Origin: Lachnospira sp. UBA3212
Lineage (GTDB): Bacteria; Bacillota; Clostridia; Lachnospirales; Lachnospiraceae
Direction of reading: 5' to 3'
DNA: 32,047 bases
NCBI GenBank assembly: GCA_002363615.1
Contig: DEWK01000016.1
Location: 1 to 32,047 of the forward strand
The position numbers were made by a program, and so were the translations under genes. Under the pieces are notes generated by a model that saw nothing but the letters and a program-made list of their open reading frames with translations, did not search any database and was not told where the DNA came from. This document shows positions 7,867 to 15,501 of the stretch, piece by piece. Every line of letters starts with the position of its first letter. The first letter of the stretch is position 1.

Positions 7867-9750
7867 TCAATCCTTTGACCTTGGTATATTAAGTTTGCCC
7901 ACAGGGGTTGGATCCATGATTTTTTGTTCCAGTTCAAAATAGAAACTATTACTGTCCTCATAGATATTTGCAACCTTTAATTCAGAATTCAGTTTAACAA
8001 GAAGGAGTTTGGTAAGGTTAATACCAATTCCAGCCTCATCAAAATTAATCTTTTTATGAACACCGGACTTTTTTCCTTCCAGGAAATCCTTATATTCTGA
8101 ACTGACAACAATATTCTTTACAGATATCATCAAATGAATCTTCTGATCAGCTACTTCTTTACCGTAAACAATAATTTCAATTTTTCCTTCCTTGGTTATC
8201 GAAACAGCATTTGCCAGGAGGCTAATGATTACCTGCTTCAAACGTTTTACATCACCATATAATTTGTCCGGAATGGATTCCTGAACATCTATAGAAAAAT
8301 CCACTTTTCCACCCATCAAACGCAACAAAGTGGTGTCATAGATATCTAATAACATAGCCTTGAGGGAATAGGTATCATTTACAAGTTCTAACTGATCCTT
8401 CTCCAACTTGAAATAGTCTAAAATATTGTCCACAATAAAGAGCTGTAACTTTCCTAATTGCTTGATTGCCAACGCATTCTTCCTGGTGTTCTCTTCCTTG
8501 GTGGACTCTAAAATATTACTATTAATATGCATCAGAATATCAATTGGCTCTCGGATTTCCTTAGATATACCGGCCAAGAAAATGCTTCGTTCGCGGCTTT
8601 CTGATTCCACTTGGTACATGTGACTCTTGATCTTATCAAGTTCTGCCCTCTCTTCATCGATTTCCTGAATGGCAAACAACACTCGCTCCACCTTTCCAGT
8701 CTCATCTCGTTCCATGGAAATAAATCTTGCACGACACCATCCAAAATTTTTACTAATGTATTCACACACAATACTATTACGATTTTTCAGTCTTTCAATC
8801 ACTGAATCAATCTGACAAAATCGATTCATAATATCCTTGTACCGGTCTGAAACCTCCTCTGCAATAGCCTTTTGTAAACAAGTCTCTGCATCTTCCGAAT
8901 CATCTAGCATAAAGTTTTTCATCCTTGGATCTACATTAATCGATAAAAGCCGATTTCTTAAAATATCTACAATAAAGATCACCGAATATATTTCTGACAT
9001 ACAGGAGATACTAGTCTTTCGAATCTCCATCTCTTTTTTAGCCTTCTTGTATGTATAATTACTGGCAAGAATCGCTCCTAAAAGAACCATACAAATAACA
9101 GCAATACCAATGATTACAAGAAATCCGATTCCTTCGGTATAGTTCATATGTCTCTTGTAATCGATTTGATAATGAGTTAAATCTAAATTATCACGATAAT
9201 AAAAAATACCACCGATTACAATATTATCTCCACCCCTCACTTCATCCTCTTTAAAATCCTTTGATGGATAATAAATAACCTGATCTCCCTTTCTCAAAGG
9301 AATTAAAAGATCAGAACTTTCCTCTACATATTCCAACTTGGTTTTTTCCCGATCACAGGACGCTAGGGAAAGTCGTTCCACTACTTCTCGATTCGTGCCG
9401 ACATACTGGTGAATTTCCACCTCACCATTCCAGAACTGATTAATATAACAATCTTCCTGAATATAAATTACCATCTTCCAGGAATTAATGTCATCCTTGG
9501 AGTTATTATAAATCGTTCCATCATAGGTGGTTCCATATAAATCTAAATCATCCTTGTACCAGGTGGATGTGTCATCCCCACGATTATGTAAATCAAGATA
9601 GGCTTCTGCCTTTTTATCTAATCCTTCCGTAGTGTAAACTTTGGCATTATAGTTTTCAATATAAATATACTGTGTTAGGGCTGCTAAAATCCATATAATT
9701 ATAAATGAAACAAAAAAAATCTGTGCATAACTAATTTTTCTCTTAACCAT
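7867..9750 (-). CDS. Degenerate membrane histidine-kinase-like sensor (pseudokinase)
   Basis: A 627-residue protein laid out like a hybrid-type sensor kinase: membrane helix 12-33, extracytoplasmic domain to about 205, second helix 208-232, PAS-like domain about 247-370, then a HisKA-like helix pair and an ATPase-like C-terminus. The H-box reads FLAGISKEIREPID where kinases have FLAxxSHExRTPL: the phospho-acceptor His is Lys (residue 397). The N-box keeps its Asn (LLANAVSIT), but the G1 box (DxGxG) is replaced by VKNIVVSSEY and the glycine lid is only a weak EAGIGINL. Autophosphorylation is therefore unlikely. It may regulate the HD-GYP partner (19 nt downstream) by direct contact; this is inference. 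Start: a GTG at 9759 lies inside the Shine-Dalgarno AGAGGTG, so I take the ATG at 9750, 6 nt after it. Confidence 0.85.
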   Translation of the reverse strand: MVKRKISYAQIFFVSFIIIWILAALTQYIYIENYNAKVYTTEGLDKKAEAYLDLHNRGDDTSTWYKDDLDLYGTTYDGTIYNNSKDDINSWKMVIYIQEDCYINQFWNGEVEIHQYVGTNREVVERLSLASCDREKTKLEYVEESSDLLIPLRKGDQVIYYPSKDFKEDEVRGGDNIVIGGIFYYRDNLDLTHYQIDYKRHMNYTEGIGFLVIIGIAVICMVLLGAILASNYTYKKAKKEMEIRKTSISCMSEIYSVIFIVDILRNRLLSINVDPRMKNFMLDDSEDAETCLQKAIAEEVSDRYKDIMNRFCQIDSVIERLKNRNSIVCEYISKNFGWCRARFISMERDETGKVERVLFAIQEIDEERAELDKIKSHMYQVESESRERSIFLAGISKEIREPIDILMHINSNILESTKEENTRKNALAIKQLGKLQLFIVDNILDYFKLEKDQLELVNDTYSLKAMLLDIYDTTLLRLMGGKVDFSIDVQESIPDKLYGDVKRLKQVIISLLANAVSITKEGKIEIIVYGKEVADQKIHLMISVKNIVVSSEYKDFLEGKKSGVHKKINFDEAGIGINLTKLLLVKLNSELKVANIYEDSNSFYFELEQKIMDPTPVGKLNIPRSKD

Positions 9751-9820
9751 ATTGTTCACCTCTTAAAGAAAAGAACGTCTCTGTAGACGCCCCCTCTCCC
9801 TTTATAAATCATAATTACTA

Positions 9821-9854
9821 ATACTATTATAGTATATGAAAATCAAGATATCAA
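9821..9854 (-). promoter_or_regulatory. Promoter of the pseudokinase-HD-GYP operon with a palindrome over the -10
   Basis: Minus strand: -35 TTGATA (9849-9854), 17-nt spacer, -10 TATAAT (9826-9831). A perfect 15-bp palindrome (ATACTAT-T-ATAGTAT, 9821-9835) covers the -10 box and could be an operator. The -35 hexamer is part of the 38-bp repeat at 9848-9885. Confidence 0.6.
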
Positions 9855-9885
9855 ACCTTCATAGAACAAATTTGCGTTATTTTTC
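9848..9885. repeat. 38-bp direct repeat, left copy
   Basis: Identical at 37 of 38 positions to 16766-16803, same orientation, differing only by C/T at the 20th base (9867). It begins ATATCAAACC and ends TATTTTTC. It marks the left edge of the accessory island and carries the -35 box of the pseudokinase promoter. Confidence 0.9.
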
Positions 9886-9950
9886 TTAGAGACTATTTTT
9901 TCAATATCACTGGAGTTTTTTTGCTGTAAGCTAAAGCTGTCTTTAACCAC

Positions 9951-10037
9951 CCGCATAGCAGGAGAACATGTGCGGTTATCAAGTTGACCGCATCTTCTCA
10001 GAAACGCTTGTGAACGCTCTGGGAAAGTGCTATGCGG
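9951..10037. repeat. Nested inverted repeats at the left end of the island
   Basis: CCGCATAGCA (9951-9960) is the exact inverted copy of TGCTATGCGG (10028-10037). Inside, TGCGGT (9971-9976) pairs with ACCGCA (9987-9992). Together they could fold as a branched hairpin in DNA or RNA. No gene can be supported in this stretch. The wider 9751-10067 gap otherwise holds only the pseudokinase promoter, the left repeat and AT-rich sequence. Confidence 0.45.
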
Positions 10038-10067
10038 TTGTGTGTATACCGTTAAGGTATTCGCTGA

Positions 10068-10275
10068 TTATGAAATATACCACAATGCTGAATGTGAGTA
10101 CTCCTGCCTTGAAATGCCACCATATTTTGCAGCAAAATCGTCAAGAGTGCAGTTATCCGGCAGCAGATTCAAGTAGCTTCCAAATATTGTCTGGCACATT
10201 CTCACGATAATAGGCTGCATCATGACATGATTTTGCGTACACGTTTCTTTTCTACACCGTTTGATACAAATTCAT
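10068..10275 (-). pseudogene. Decayed gene fragment of unknown family
   Basis: Minus-strand sequence that looks coding but switches frame. One frame gives AAYYRENVPDNIWKLLES before a stop; the neighbouring frame then gives NLLPDNCTLDDFAAKYGG and ends SALWYIS at a TAA (10068-10070). A third frame upstream reads PEHEFVSNGVEKKR. Amino-acid composition in each piece is protein-like, which fits one gene broken by indels. I cannot name the family. Its upstream edge runs into the end of the Ig-like ORF near 10275, suggesting that two unrelated pieces were joined there. Confidence 0.35.
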
Positions 10276-10982
10276 GTTCGGGTAATGACCTCACTCACAC
10301 TAGGCTTGACTAAATGCAAAGTACCTAACCAATGAGGCGCCAATTTTTGTGGATTCGTTTCAAAATCAGCACTTTCAGAATAACATATTTCATAATAAGC
10401 ACTTTCAGAGATAATTCGAAACTCAACACAACCTTTTCCAATGTAATAAATTTCAAGTGGATAGGAATAATTATTCATTAATTTTTTCAAGCTAGAATCA
10501 ATTTTCGAAAAATCATAATCATTGCTATTAGAATAAATAATTTCACCAAGATCGTTTGACGAAATATTACCCTTGATTCCTTCTTTTCCATATATAGTAA
10601 AGAAAGTGGTAATCTCTGAGACCGCATCCGCATAATTCATTATAAATTCATTTACAGACGGATTGTTACCATTGTAATATGGAAAACTATTTACAATACC
10701 ATAATTTACAACTTTTAATTTGAACTTACCTAAAATTCCATTATGTAACTTTGCAATAATTACACATTCACCCTCTTTTTCATATGTGGTAATTTCTCCA
10801 TTAGCATTAATACTGGCAATTGTTTTATCGCTAGAGCTCCAAACCACTTGATCAGAAAGTAACGATGTATTTATCTTTTTTGTGGCTGCAACATCTTCAT
10901 CCACCCTATACTCCATCTTTGCAAATGAACAAATACTCATTTCATTTGTACTACTTATGTTTTCCCCATTATTCAATGACAT
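10272..10982 (-). CDS. Protein with bacterial Ig-like (Big_2) domain, probably 5'-truncated
   Basis: 236 codons from the first ATG. Residues about 20-93 match the bacterial Ig-like group 2 fold: VVWSSSDKTIASINANGEIT, then an EGECVIIAKL strand and KLKVVN. The rest is unrecognised, with several Tyr/Ile strands. Proteins with this domain are normally exported, but no signal peptide is present and no Shine-Dalgarno precedes this ATG. The frame stays open upstream (SRGELLNAASIE) to an in-frame stop near 11025. A promoter and good ribosome site exist just upstream, but they point to another ATG (10999) in a different frame. I therefore read this as a remnant that lost its N-terminus, possibly not translated. 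Confidence 0.5.
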   Translation of the reverse strand: MSLNNGENISSTNEMSICSFAKMEYRVDEDVAATKKINTSLLSDQVVWSSSDKTIASINANGEITTYEKEGECVIIAKLHNGILGKFKLKVVNYGIVNSFPYYNGNNPSVNEFIMNYADAVSEITTFFTIYGKEGIKGNISSNDLGEIIYSNSNDYDFSKIDSSLKKLMNNYSYPLEIYYIGKGCVEFRIISESAYYEICYSESADFETNPQKLAPHWLGTLHLVKPSVSEVITRT

Positions 10983-10999
10983 TTCAATCGATGCTGCAT
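10973..10999 (-). other. Eight-codon frame placed behind the promoter and SD upstream of the Ig-like ORF
   Basis: GAGGAG (11009-11014) is spaced 9 nt from an ATG at 10997-10999, but that frame stops after MQHRLKCH. The Ig-like protein continues one frame over. This is either the debris of a frameshifted start or a short leader peptide overlapping the Ig-like ORF start; the first is more likely in this broken region. Confidence 0.35.
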
Positions 11000-11043
11000 T
11001 AAGTAATTCTCCTCGGGACCTTCCTTTCTATAGTCTTTATGAC

Positions 11044-11072
11044 ATTATATCGGATAAATCTCTGACACGCAA
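11044..11072 (-). promoter_or_regulatory. Candidate promoter upstream of the Ig-like ORF
   Basis: Minus strand: TTGCGT (11067-11072), 17-nt spacer, TATAAT (11044-11049), followed 29 nt later by GAGGAG. Confidence 0.5.
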
Positions 11073-11127
11073 TGAAGTTAATTTTCAGCCATTCCAGCTA
11101 AGCTGCAACATCAGTGTCGGAGCAAAA

Positions 11128-11163
11128 AATAAAGTCACAAGCTGTTAAACTTGTGACTTTATT
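11128..11163 (-). terminator. Intrinsic terminator after the VanZ-like gene
   Basis: A perfect 14-bp stem AATAAAGTCACAAG / CTTGTGACTTTATT with an 8-nt loop. On the minus strand it is followed by TTTATTTTTT. It ends the secreted protein-VanZ transcript. Confidence 0.85.
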
Positions 11164-11177
11164 GGTTTAGTAGTATT

Positions 11178-11768
11178 TTACTTTAAAAACACGCTTCTAA
11201 CTTTGTCAAAGAATGGTTTATTATACTTTTTAATCAAGCATATAATTAATATTGCTAATAAATAACCTGTATAATTTAGAATTACATCATCTATATCAAC
11301 TGCATGCGAAGGATAGGTAGTCAATACATTAATTAAATATTGTACCCCCTCAATTAATACTGTGACTAATATTCCCAAACCATATACAATAGATTTTTTT
11401 TTAACTTGGATAATCCAAACCATAAAAAATGCTACCGGCATTAATAATACAACATTACCAACAACTTGAACTATTCCTGCCATCGATAAACTCATTAGAT
11501 TGCCATAAATTGTTTTAAAAGGAATTACTTGAATTGCATAAACAGCTTTCTTACCAATGTGTGTTAAAAAATATTCTTTACTAGCTTGATTTAGAATAAA
11601 AATAGGCATTACAACTACTTTAATCAATCCTATAATATACAACTCAAATAAAGCAAAATATAAAAATTTGTATTTTGTTTTTATTTTTTTACAAAAAACT
11701 CCAGTTACAACGACACAAAGAATGTAAAATGCCATGAAAACTGGGAGAACCAAATCTAAAATAAACAT
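11178..11768 (-). CDS. VanZ-like membrane protein
   Basis: A 196-residue protein with five or so membrane helices (about 4-24, 35-58, 95-120, 126-145, 160-180) and the signatures of the VanZ family: QVIPFKTI, GNVVLLMPVAFF, and EGVQYLI followed by the DIDDVILNYTGYLLA segment. VanZ itself raises teicoplanin tolerance by an unclear route; many homologues have no tested role. It follows a small secreted protein gene by 10 nt and shares its promoter and terminator, so it may belong functionally to that protein, for instance as a protective membrane partner. That link is inference from gene order only. Confidence 0.8.
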   Translation of the reverse strand: MFILDLVLPVFMAFYILCVVVTGVFCKKIKTKYKFLYFALFELYIIGLIKVVVMPIFILNQASKEYFLTHIGKKAVYAIQVIPFKTIYGNLMSLSMAGIVQVVGNVVLLMPVAFFMVWIIQVKKKSIVYGLGILVTVLIEGVQYLINVLTTYPSHAVDIDDVILNYTGYLLAILIICLIKKYNKPFFDKVRSVFLK

Positions 11769-11778
11769 ATTCTATCCT

Positions 11779-12144
11779 CTAATCCCATGAAAAGGAAACT
11801 TTACCTGTCCATCTATGACCAGTATGGTTTCTCAACCAAACTTTTCTCTTATTACTTGATTTAAAAGTAACTATTCCCTGTTCAGTTGAAGATGTCCACT
11901 TTAGAGTTCCATCCCAACCATACCATTTTCTGTCTGCCCATATAACTGCTATATCCTGACCAGGTGTTCCAATTGTTGGTTTTATATTAATTGTACATTT
12001 ACTCTTTGGCTGTATCCATTCAGAAAAAACACCACCTGTCATATCGTAAGTTGAACTGTAACCTCCCGCTTTTGCAAAAATGACTGTACTTGCAAAACAT
12101 GTAATAATCGCTGTTGAAGCAATAATTCTTTTTATTTTTTTCAT
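11779..12144 (-). CDS. Small secreted tryptophan-rich protein, unknown
   Basis: 121 residues. A signal peptide is clear: MKKIKR, a hydrophobic core (IIASTAIITCFASTVI) and an AKA cleavage site near residue 26. The mature part is about 95 residues, with seven Trp, many Lys/Ser/Thr and one Cys, and ends GKVSFSWD. It looks like a small extracellular beta-rich protein. I do not recognise the family. Start: the ATG at 12144 has AGGAGG 9 nt upstream; a longer frame to 12225 would run through the promoter. First gene of a two-gene unit with VanZ. A secreted peptide plus membrane protein unit on an accessory island is compatible with a bacteriocin-immunity or surface-modification cassette, but no motif proves this. 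Confidence 0.65.
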   Translation of the reverse strand: MKKIKRIIASTAIITCFASTVIFAKAGGYSSTYDMTGGVFSEWIQPKSKCTINIKPTIGTPGQDIAVIWADRKWYGWDGTLKWTSSTEQGIVTFKSSNKRKVWLRNHTGHRWTGKVSFSWD

Positions 12145-12177
12145 TTTGTACTTCCTCCTGTAATATTCTTTCAAGTC

Positions 12178-12225
12178 TGTACGCGTACAACAGGAATTAT
12201 ACCACTTTGCAACAGTCCAAAACAA
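12178..12225 (-). promoter_or_regulatory. Promoter and palindromic operator of the secreted protein-VanZ unit
   Basis: Minus strand: -35 TTGTTT (12220-12225), 18-nt spacer, -10 TATAAT (12196-12201). A perfect 12-bp palindrome TGTACGCGTACA (12178-12189) begins 6 nt after the -10, covering the expected transcription start, a position where a repressor would block initiation. Confidence 0.6.
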
Positions 12226-12615
12226 TTAATAATAATTACAATTAATTCTAATATTTTAAACAAAAATCAGCATATTTTATCTTGACAAAACAAAAAGACT
12301 AACTAATCCAAACTTTACCGTTCCTAAGACATCCCCAGTCTTTCTTTGAACCTTGTCCCTCGTGAGATGCGACACGAAGTATAGCAACTTCTATCACTCC
12401 AAGTATAAAGAAGTGAGCAGGGCTTATTAAGGTTACCCTTTTTTCAGCAAATGATATGAAAATAGTTCAAAAAACATTTCAACTTATGCTTGACATATCA
12501 CCGCTGGACTTAATTTTTATTACTATATGCCTTAAAATAAGCATAAGCCAAAGACCCTCTATGTTGTCTTCTTCCTATTTCTCAATCATTTTTTAATATT
12601 AATTTTTGATATTGT
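12226..12615. other. 390-bp stretch without a supported gene; contains an inverted repeat
   Basis: AT-rich sequence between the secreted-protein promoter and the 429-residue protein. CTTATGCTT (12483-12491) and AAGCATAAG (12539-12547) form an exact 9-bp inverted repeat, with an inner CATAT/ATATG pair. Two minus-strand frames are open at the same place upstream of 12299; one ends GSKKDWGCLRNGKVWIS. Both look partly protein-like but neither has a start, so this may be another decayed fragment. No function is assigned. Confidence 0.35.
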
Positions 12616-13905
12616 TTAACTTTGATTTTCTACCGATAAGATTTCACTGTCGACCAACCACTCAAAAAGATTTTTCATTTCATCTATGCCATCAACGTTA
12701 CTTACATCTTCCACAAATGGTTCAAAATGAATTCGTGGATACTCTGAATCTTTAGCACAATAAATAATATCTGCTTTTACCACCTTACCATCTTTATTAG
12801 TAAAGCTGATAGCCCCTATTTTGAATTCCACTTCTCCTTTTAGATTTTGATCAGGAAGGGAATCAAGATATAAATAATTATTATCGTCAATTTCTATTTT
12901 TAAAGATTTATATTCTTCGTAAAATGATTTTATACCTTCCGGATAATTATATAATTTTGCGTCCTCATTTTCCTCTAGTGTCATAGAATCTCCATTCGTC
13001 TCTTGTAAGGTTTCAAGCAAAGGAACGATTTCGATTTCGTCTTCGTTTTTACTATACACATTCATCTGATAGTCTATCAACAGACCACAGGCGCACGAAG
13101 CACACAAGAGAATCTCTTTAACGGAAGAACACTCTCTTAAGGGGGAATCACCTTCTTCCGTAGTTGCTATAGATATTTTTTCTTTCCCTTCGTTATCATG
13201 GTAATAATAAATATTATAGTCATAGATGTCATCCGATCCCCCTATTGTTTCTAGGATTCCTATGGCTACCGGCTCATTTTCAAAATCCAGTTGTTGATAG
13301 GAATATAGATACATATAATGATTCTCACTTAAGGTTACAGCCAAGGATTCATACTTGCTATAGAATTCCTTTAAAGCCTTCGGAAGTTTTGTTTGATCGA
13401 TTTCTTCCGTCTGTTTTTTTGCCCTAACTCGACCTTCAAATCTACTTTCCATATACTGAATCACAGAATCCAGGTGATTCAGTTTTTTATAATACTTATA
13501 ATAAAGTTCACTAATTCCGTCAATATCCTTTGAGCGATAGGTCCAAGCATGCTCACTTCCATCCTCAAAAATGACATGGGCAATATTGGTCATTGAATCA
13601 CAAAATTTCTTTTCATCAACTTTTTTATACATAGGAACCTTGATTCCCATATATTTCATTGCTTCCTTTTTCTTTATTTCAAACACAAGGGAATCATAGT
13701 CGTCATTCCCACAGCTCATATAATACTTCCCACCTTCTTTATAAAACCGATAGGCTTCGCCTCCTCCGGCAAATCCATTAGACCATGAAAAACTAATATA
13801 ATCGATTTTCTTAGAACTTGTTCCTACTAGATTTCGCATAACAACCAGTACTACAATTAATAAAGCTACTAATACAAAGATTCTTAGTCCTTTCTTCTTT
13901 TTCAT
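12616..13905 (-). CDS. Membrane-anchored protein with an internal domain duplication, unknown
   Basis: 429 residues: a basic N-terminus and one membrane helix (about 8-24), then an extracytoplasmic region. Residues 30-145 form a first domain (YISFSWSNGFAGGGE). Two related segments follow, at about 174-275 (LPKALKEFYSKYESL ... YMYLYS) and 321-415 (YPEGIKSFYEEYKSL ... YLYLDS), an internal duplication. The LPxxLKEFYxxY start of each repeat is reminiscent of SUKH/SMI1-KNR4-type domains, but I cannot confirm it. AGAAAGG precedes the ATG. The gene begins 27 nt after the truncated M4 peptidase, so it was probably cotranscribed with it; that gene's damage may have cost it its original promoter. Confidence 0.6.
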   Translation of the reverse strand: MKKKKGLRIFVLVALLIVVLVVMRNLVGTSSKKIDYISFSWSNGFAGGGEAYRFYKEGGKYYMSCGNDDYDSLVFEIKKKEAMKYMGIKVPMYKKVDEKKFCDSMTNIAHVIFEDGSEHAWTYRSKDIDGISELYYKYYKKLNHLDSVIQYMESRFEGRVRAKKQTEEIDQTKLPKALKEFYSKYESLAVTLSENHYMYLYSYQQLDFENEPVAIGILETIGGSDDIYDYNIYYYHDNEGKEKISIATTEEGDSPLRECSSVKEILLCASCACGLLIDYQMNVYSKNEDEIEIVPLLETLQETNGDSMTLEENEDAKLYNYPEGIKSFYEEYKSLKIEIDDNNYLYLDSLPDQNLKGEVEFKIGAISFTNKDGKVVKADIIYCAKDSEYPRIHFEPFVEDVSNVDGIDEMKNLFEWLVDSEILSVENQS

Positions 13906-13932
13906 ATCTATACCTTTCTAAAATCTTATACT

Positions 13933-15501
13933 TTAATTATCATCTCTAGTATTTAATATACTAATCTTAGATTTAGAGTAAATAAATGATTTCCATCTCT
14001 TCCCCGATGTATTAATCATATGAATACTGTATGCTGGTCTTGAGCTATGATTAATATATATTTTATACATTACTTTTTGAGTATCTGCTGTAATAAATGG
14101 TCCAACATAACCTTGGTATTTTATTGTATTTATAACTTCTAATGCTCCCTGATCAACTTTGCCATAACTATACACCACTGATACACTTTTAATATGATCA
14201 ATATCTACAATTTCATAATTTTGTAATGACTCCACATTATATTGTTCATAATCACTTGGGCTTATTGCTACAACATTAAAAAATTCTTTATTCTTAAAAT
14301 TCTCTCCAATCACCTCTATACAATAATGCCCGGGTTTTAAACATGGCGTTCTGTAATATCCATTTTCTTCTGTTTCAATAATTTCATCTGGTTCACCATA
14401 AATATTATTAATACCTCTACGAACTAACAGTTCTACTCCTGATTTATTGTATATATTATTCTTATCTTTTATATATCCTTCAATTATACAGTTTTCCGAA
14501 TTTCCATTACCTGGAATTAATTCTATTTGATTTGAAAAATCGGTATACATTCTTTTGCTTGGCATATAGTAATATTTTTCCGAAACATAACCTTCTTTAC
14601 TTATATCCAAAACACTGCATGGGTTAGTAAGAGTTAATGTACACCACCCATCTTTGTCTGTGTATTGTATATCATCATGATTCTCATTCTCTATTTTAAC
14701 TTCCGATACAGGAATACAGTTTTCCCCTGATGAACTCAATTCTATGGTTTTCAAACTGAATTTCTCAAATTCTGTGGGCATGGAATAGATGAGATTGTCC
14801 ATAAAACTAAAGTGATACCAACTTTGCTCTGTAATTGCAGCTTCATTAAATCTCTTCCTGATTTTCTCTAATTCAGAACCTGATGCTCCTAACTTTTTTG
14901 CTGCCTTAATAATATTTTTTCTTACATCATAAAAATCTGCACTATCATCATATCCCATACACAGGGATTTATACCATACTTTTTCATTATCAATCGATAA
15001 ATCATCTTGTTCCATCAAATATGCAACGTGAGAGATTACTGTAGAATTATTATGAATATGTCCATTGTCATAGTCATCATCTTTTGAACCTTCATCTTCT
15101 CTTTTCCAAAAAACTTGTTCACAAGCATATGTACATCCAGTCTTTTTCGGATCAATTAAAGATCTGATAGCAATACATTTTTTTGAATCTACTAATTCTT
15201 CTCCAATCAGCCAATCATCTGTCATAAAGCACGCCATAATATCTGCATAAGCTTCATTTATTGATCCCTGGTACCCAAAATAAATCAAATTCGTTTCATC
15301 TTCAACAATTCCATGTGTGTATTCATGCGCTATTACATCCAGTGAATTGGCCATAAGACCATCCTTATATCCCGAATCTACTGTTTTATATTTCCCATCC
15401 ACTTTCACTTTTACTTTAGATTTTCCATTTCCTATTTCTATTACTCCTAGACTTCCATAACAATTATTCTCATAAATATCTTTACCTTTTTTATTTAAAA
15501 T
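13933..15501 (-). pseudogene. Thermolysin-type (M4) metallopeptidase, N-terminal half missing
   Basis: The frame is open from 15501 with no proper start; a GTG at 15406-15408 is the first possible one, giving 491 residues. Counted from that GTG: HEYTH (28-32, zinc ligands and catalytic Glu), INEAYADI (third ligand Glu52, Asp56) and DNGHIHNNSTVISH (His of the M4 active site near 119). The C-terminal 270 residues carry beta-rich modules like carboxypeptidase-regulatory domains (VLDISKEGYVSEKYYY, IEGYIKDKNN). M4 enzymes are made as secreted pre-proenzymes. Here signal peptide, propeptide and the start of the catalytic domain are gone, replaced at about 15500 by the end of a broken transposase. 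Active-site residues remain, but export and folding should fail. Confidence 0.8.

Noticed and set aside
10882..11148. Plus-strand 88-codon frame with a protein-like end
   Set aside because: It overlaps the Ig-like ORF antisense, has no ribosome site, and runs through the minus-strand promoter and the terminator hairpin.
11779..12144. Secreted protein as a lactococcin-972-like bacteriocin
   Set aside because: Size and aromatic content are compatible, but the conserved pattern could not be matched by eye.
12299..12450. Two overlapping open frames on the minus strand
   Set aside because: Both lack a start codon with ribosome site and neither could be assigned; recorded only as possible debris.
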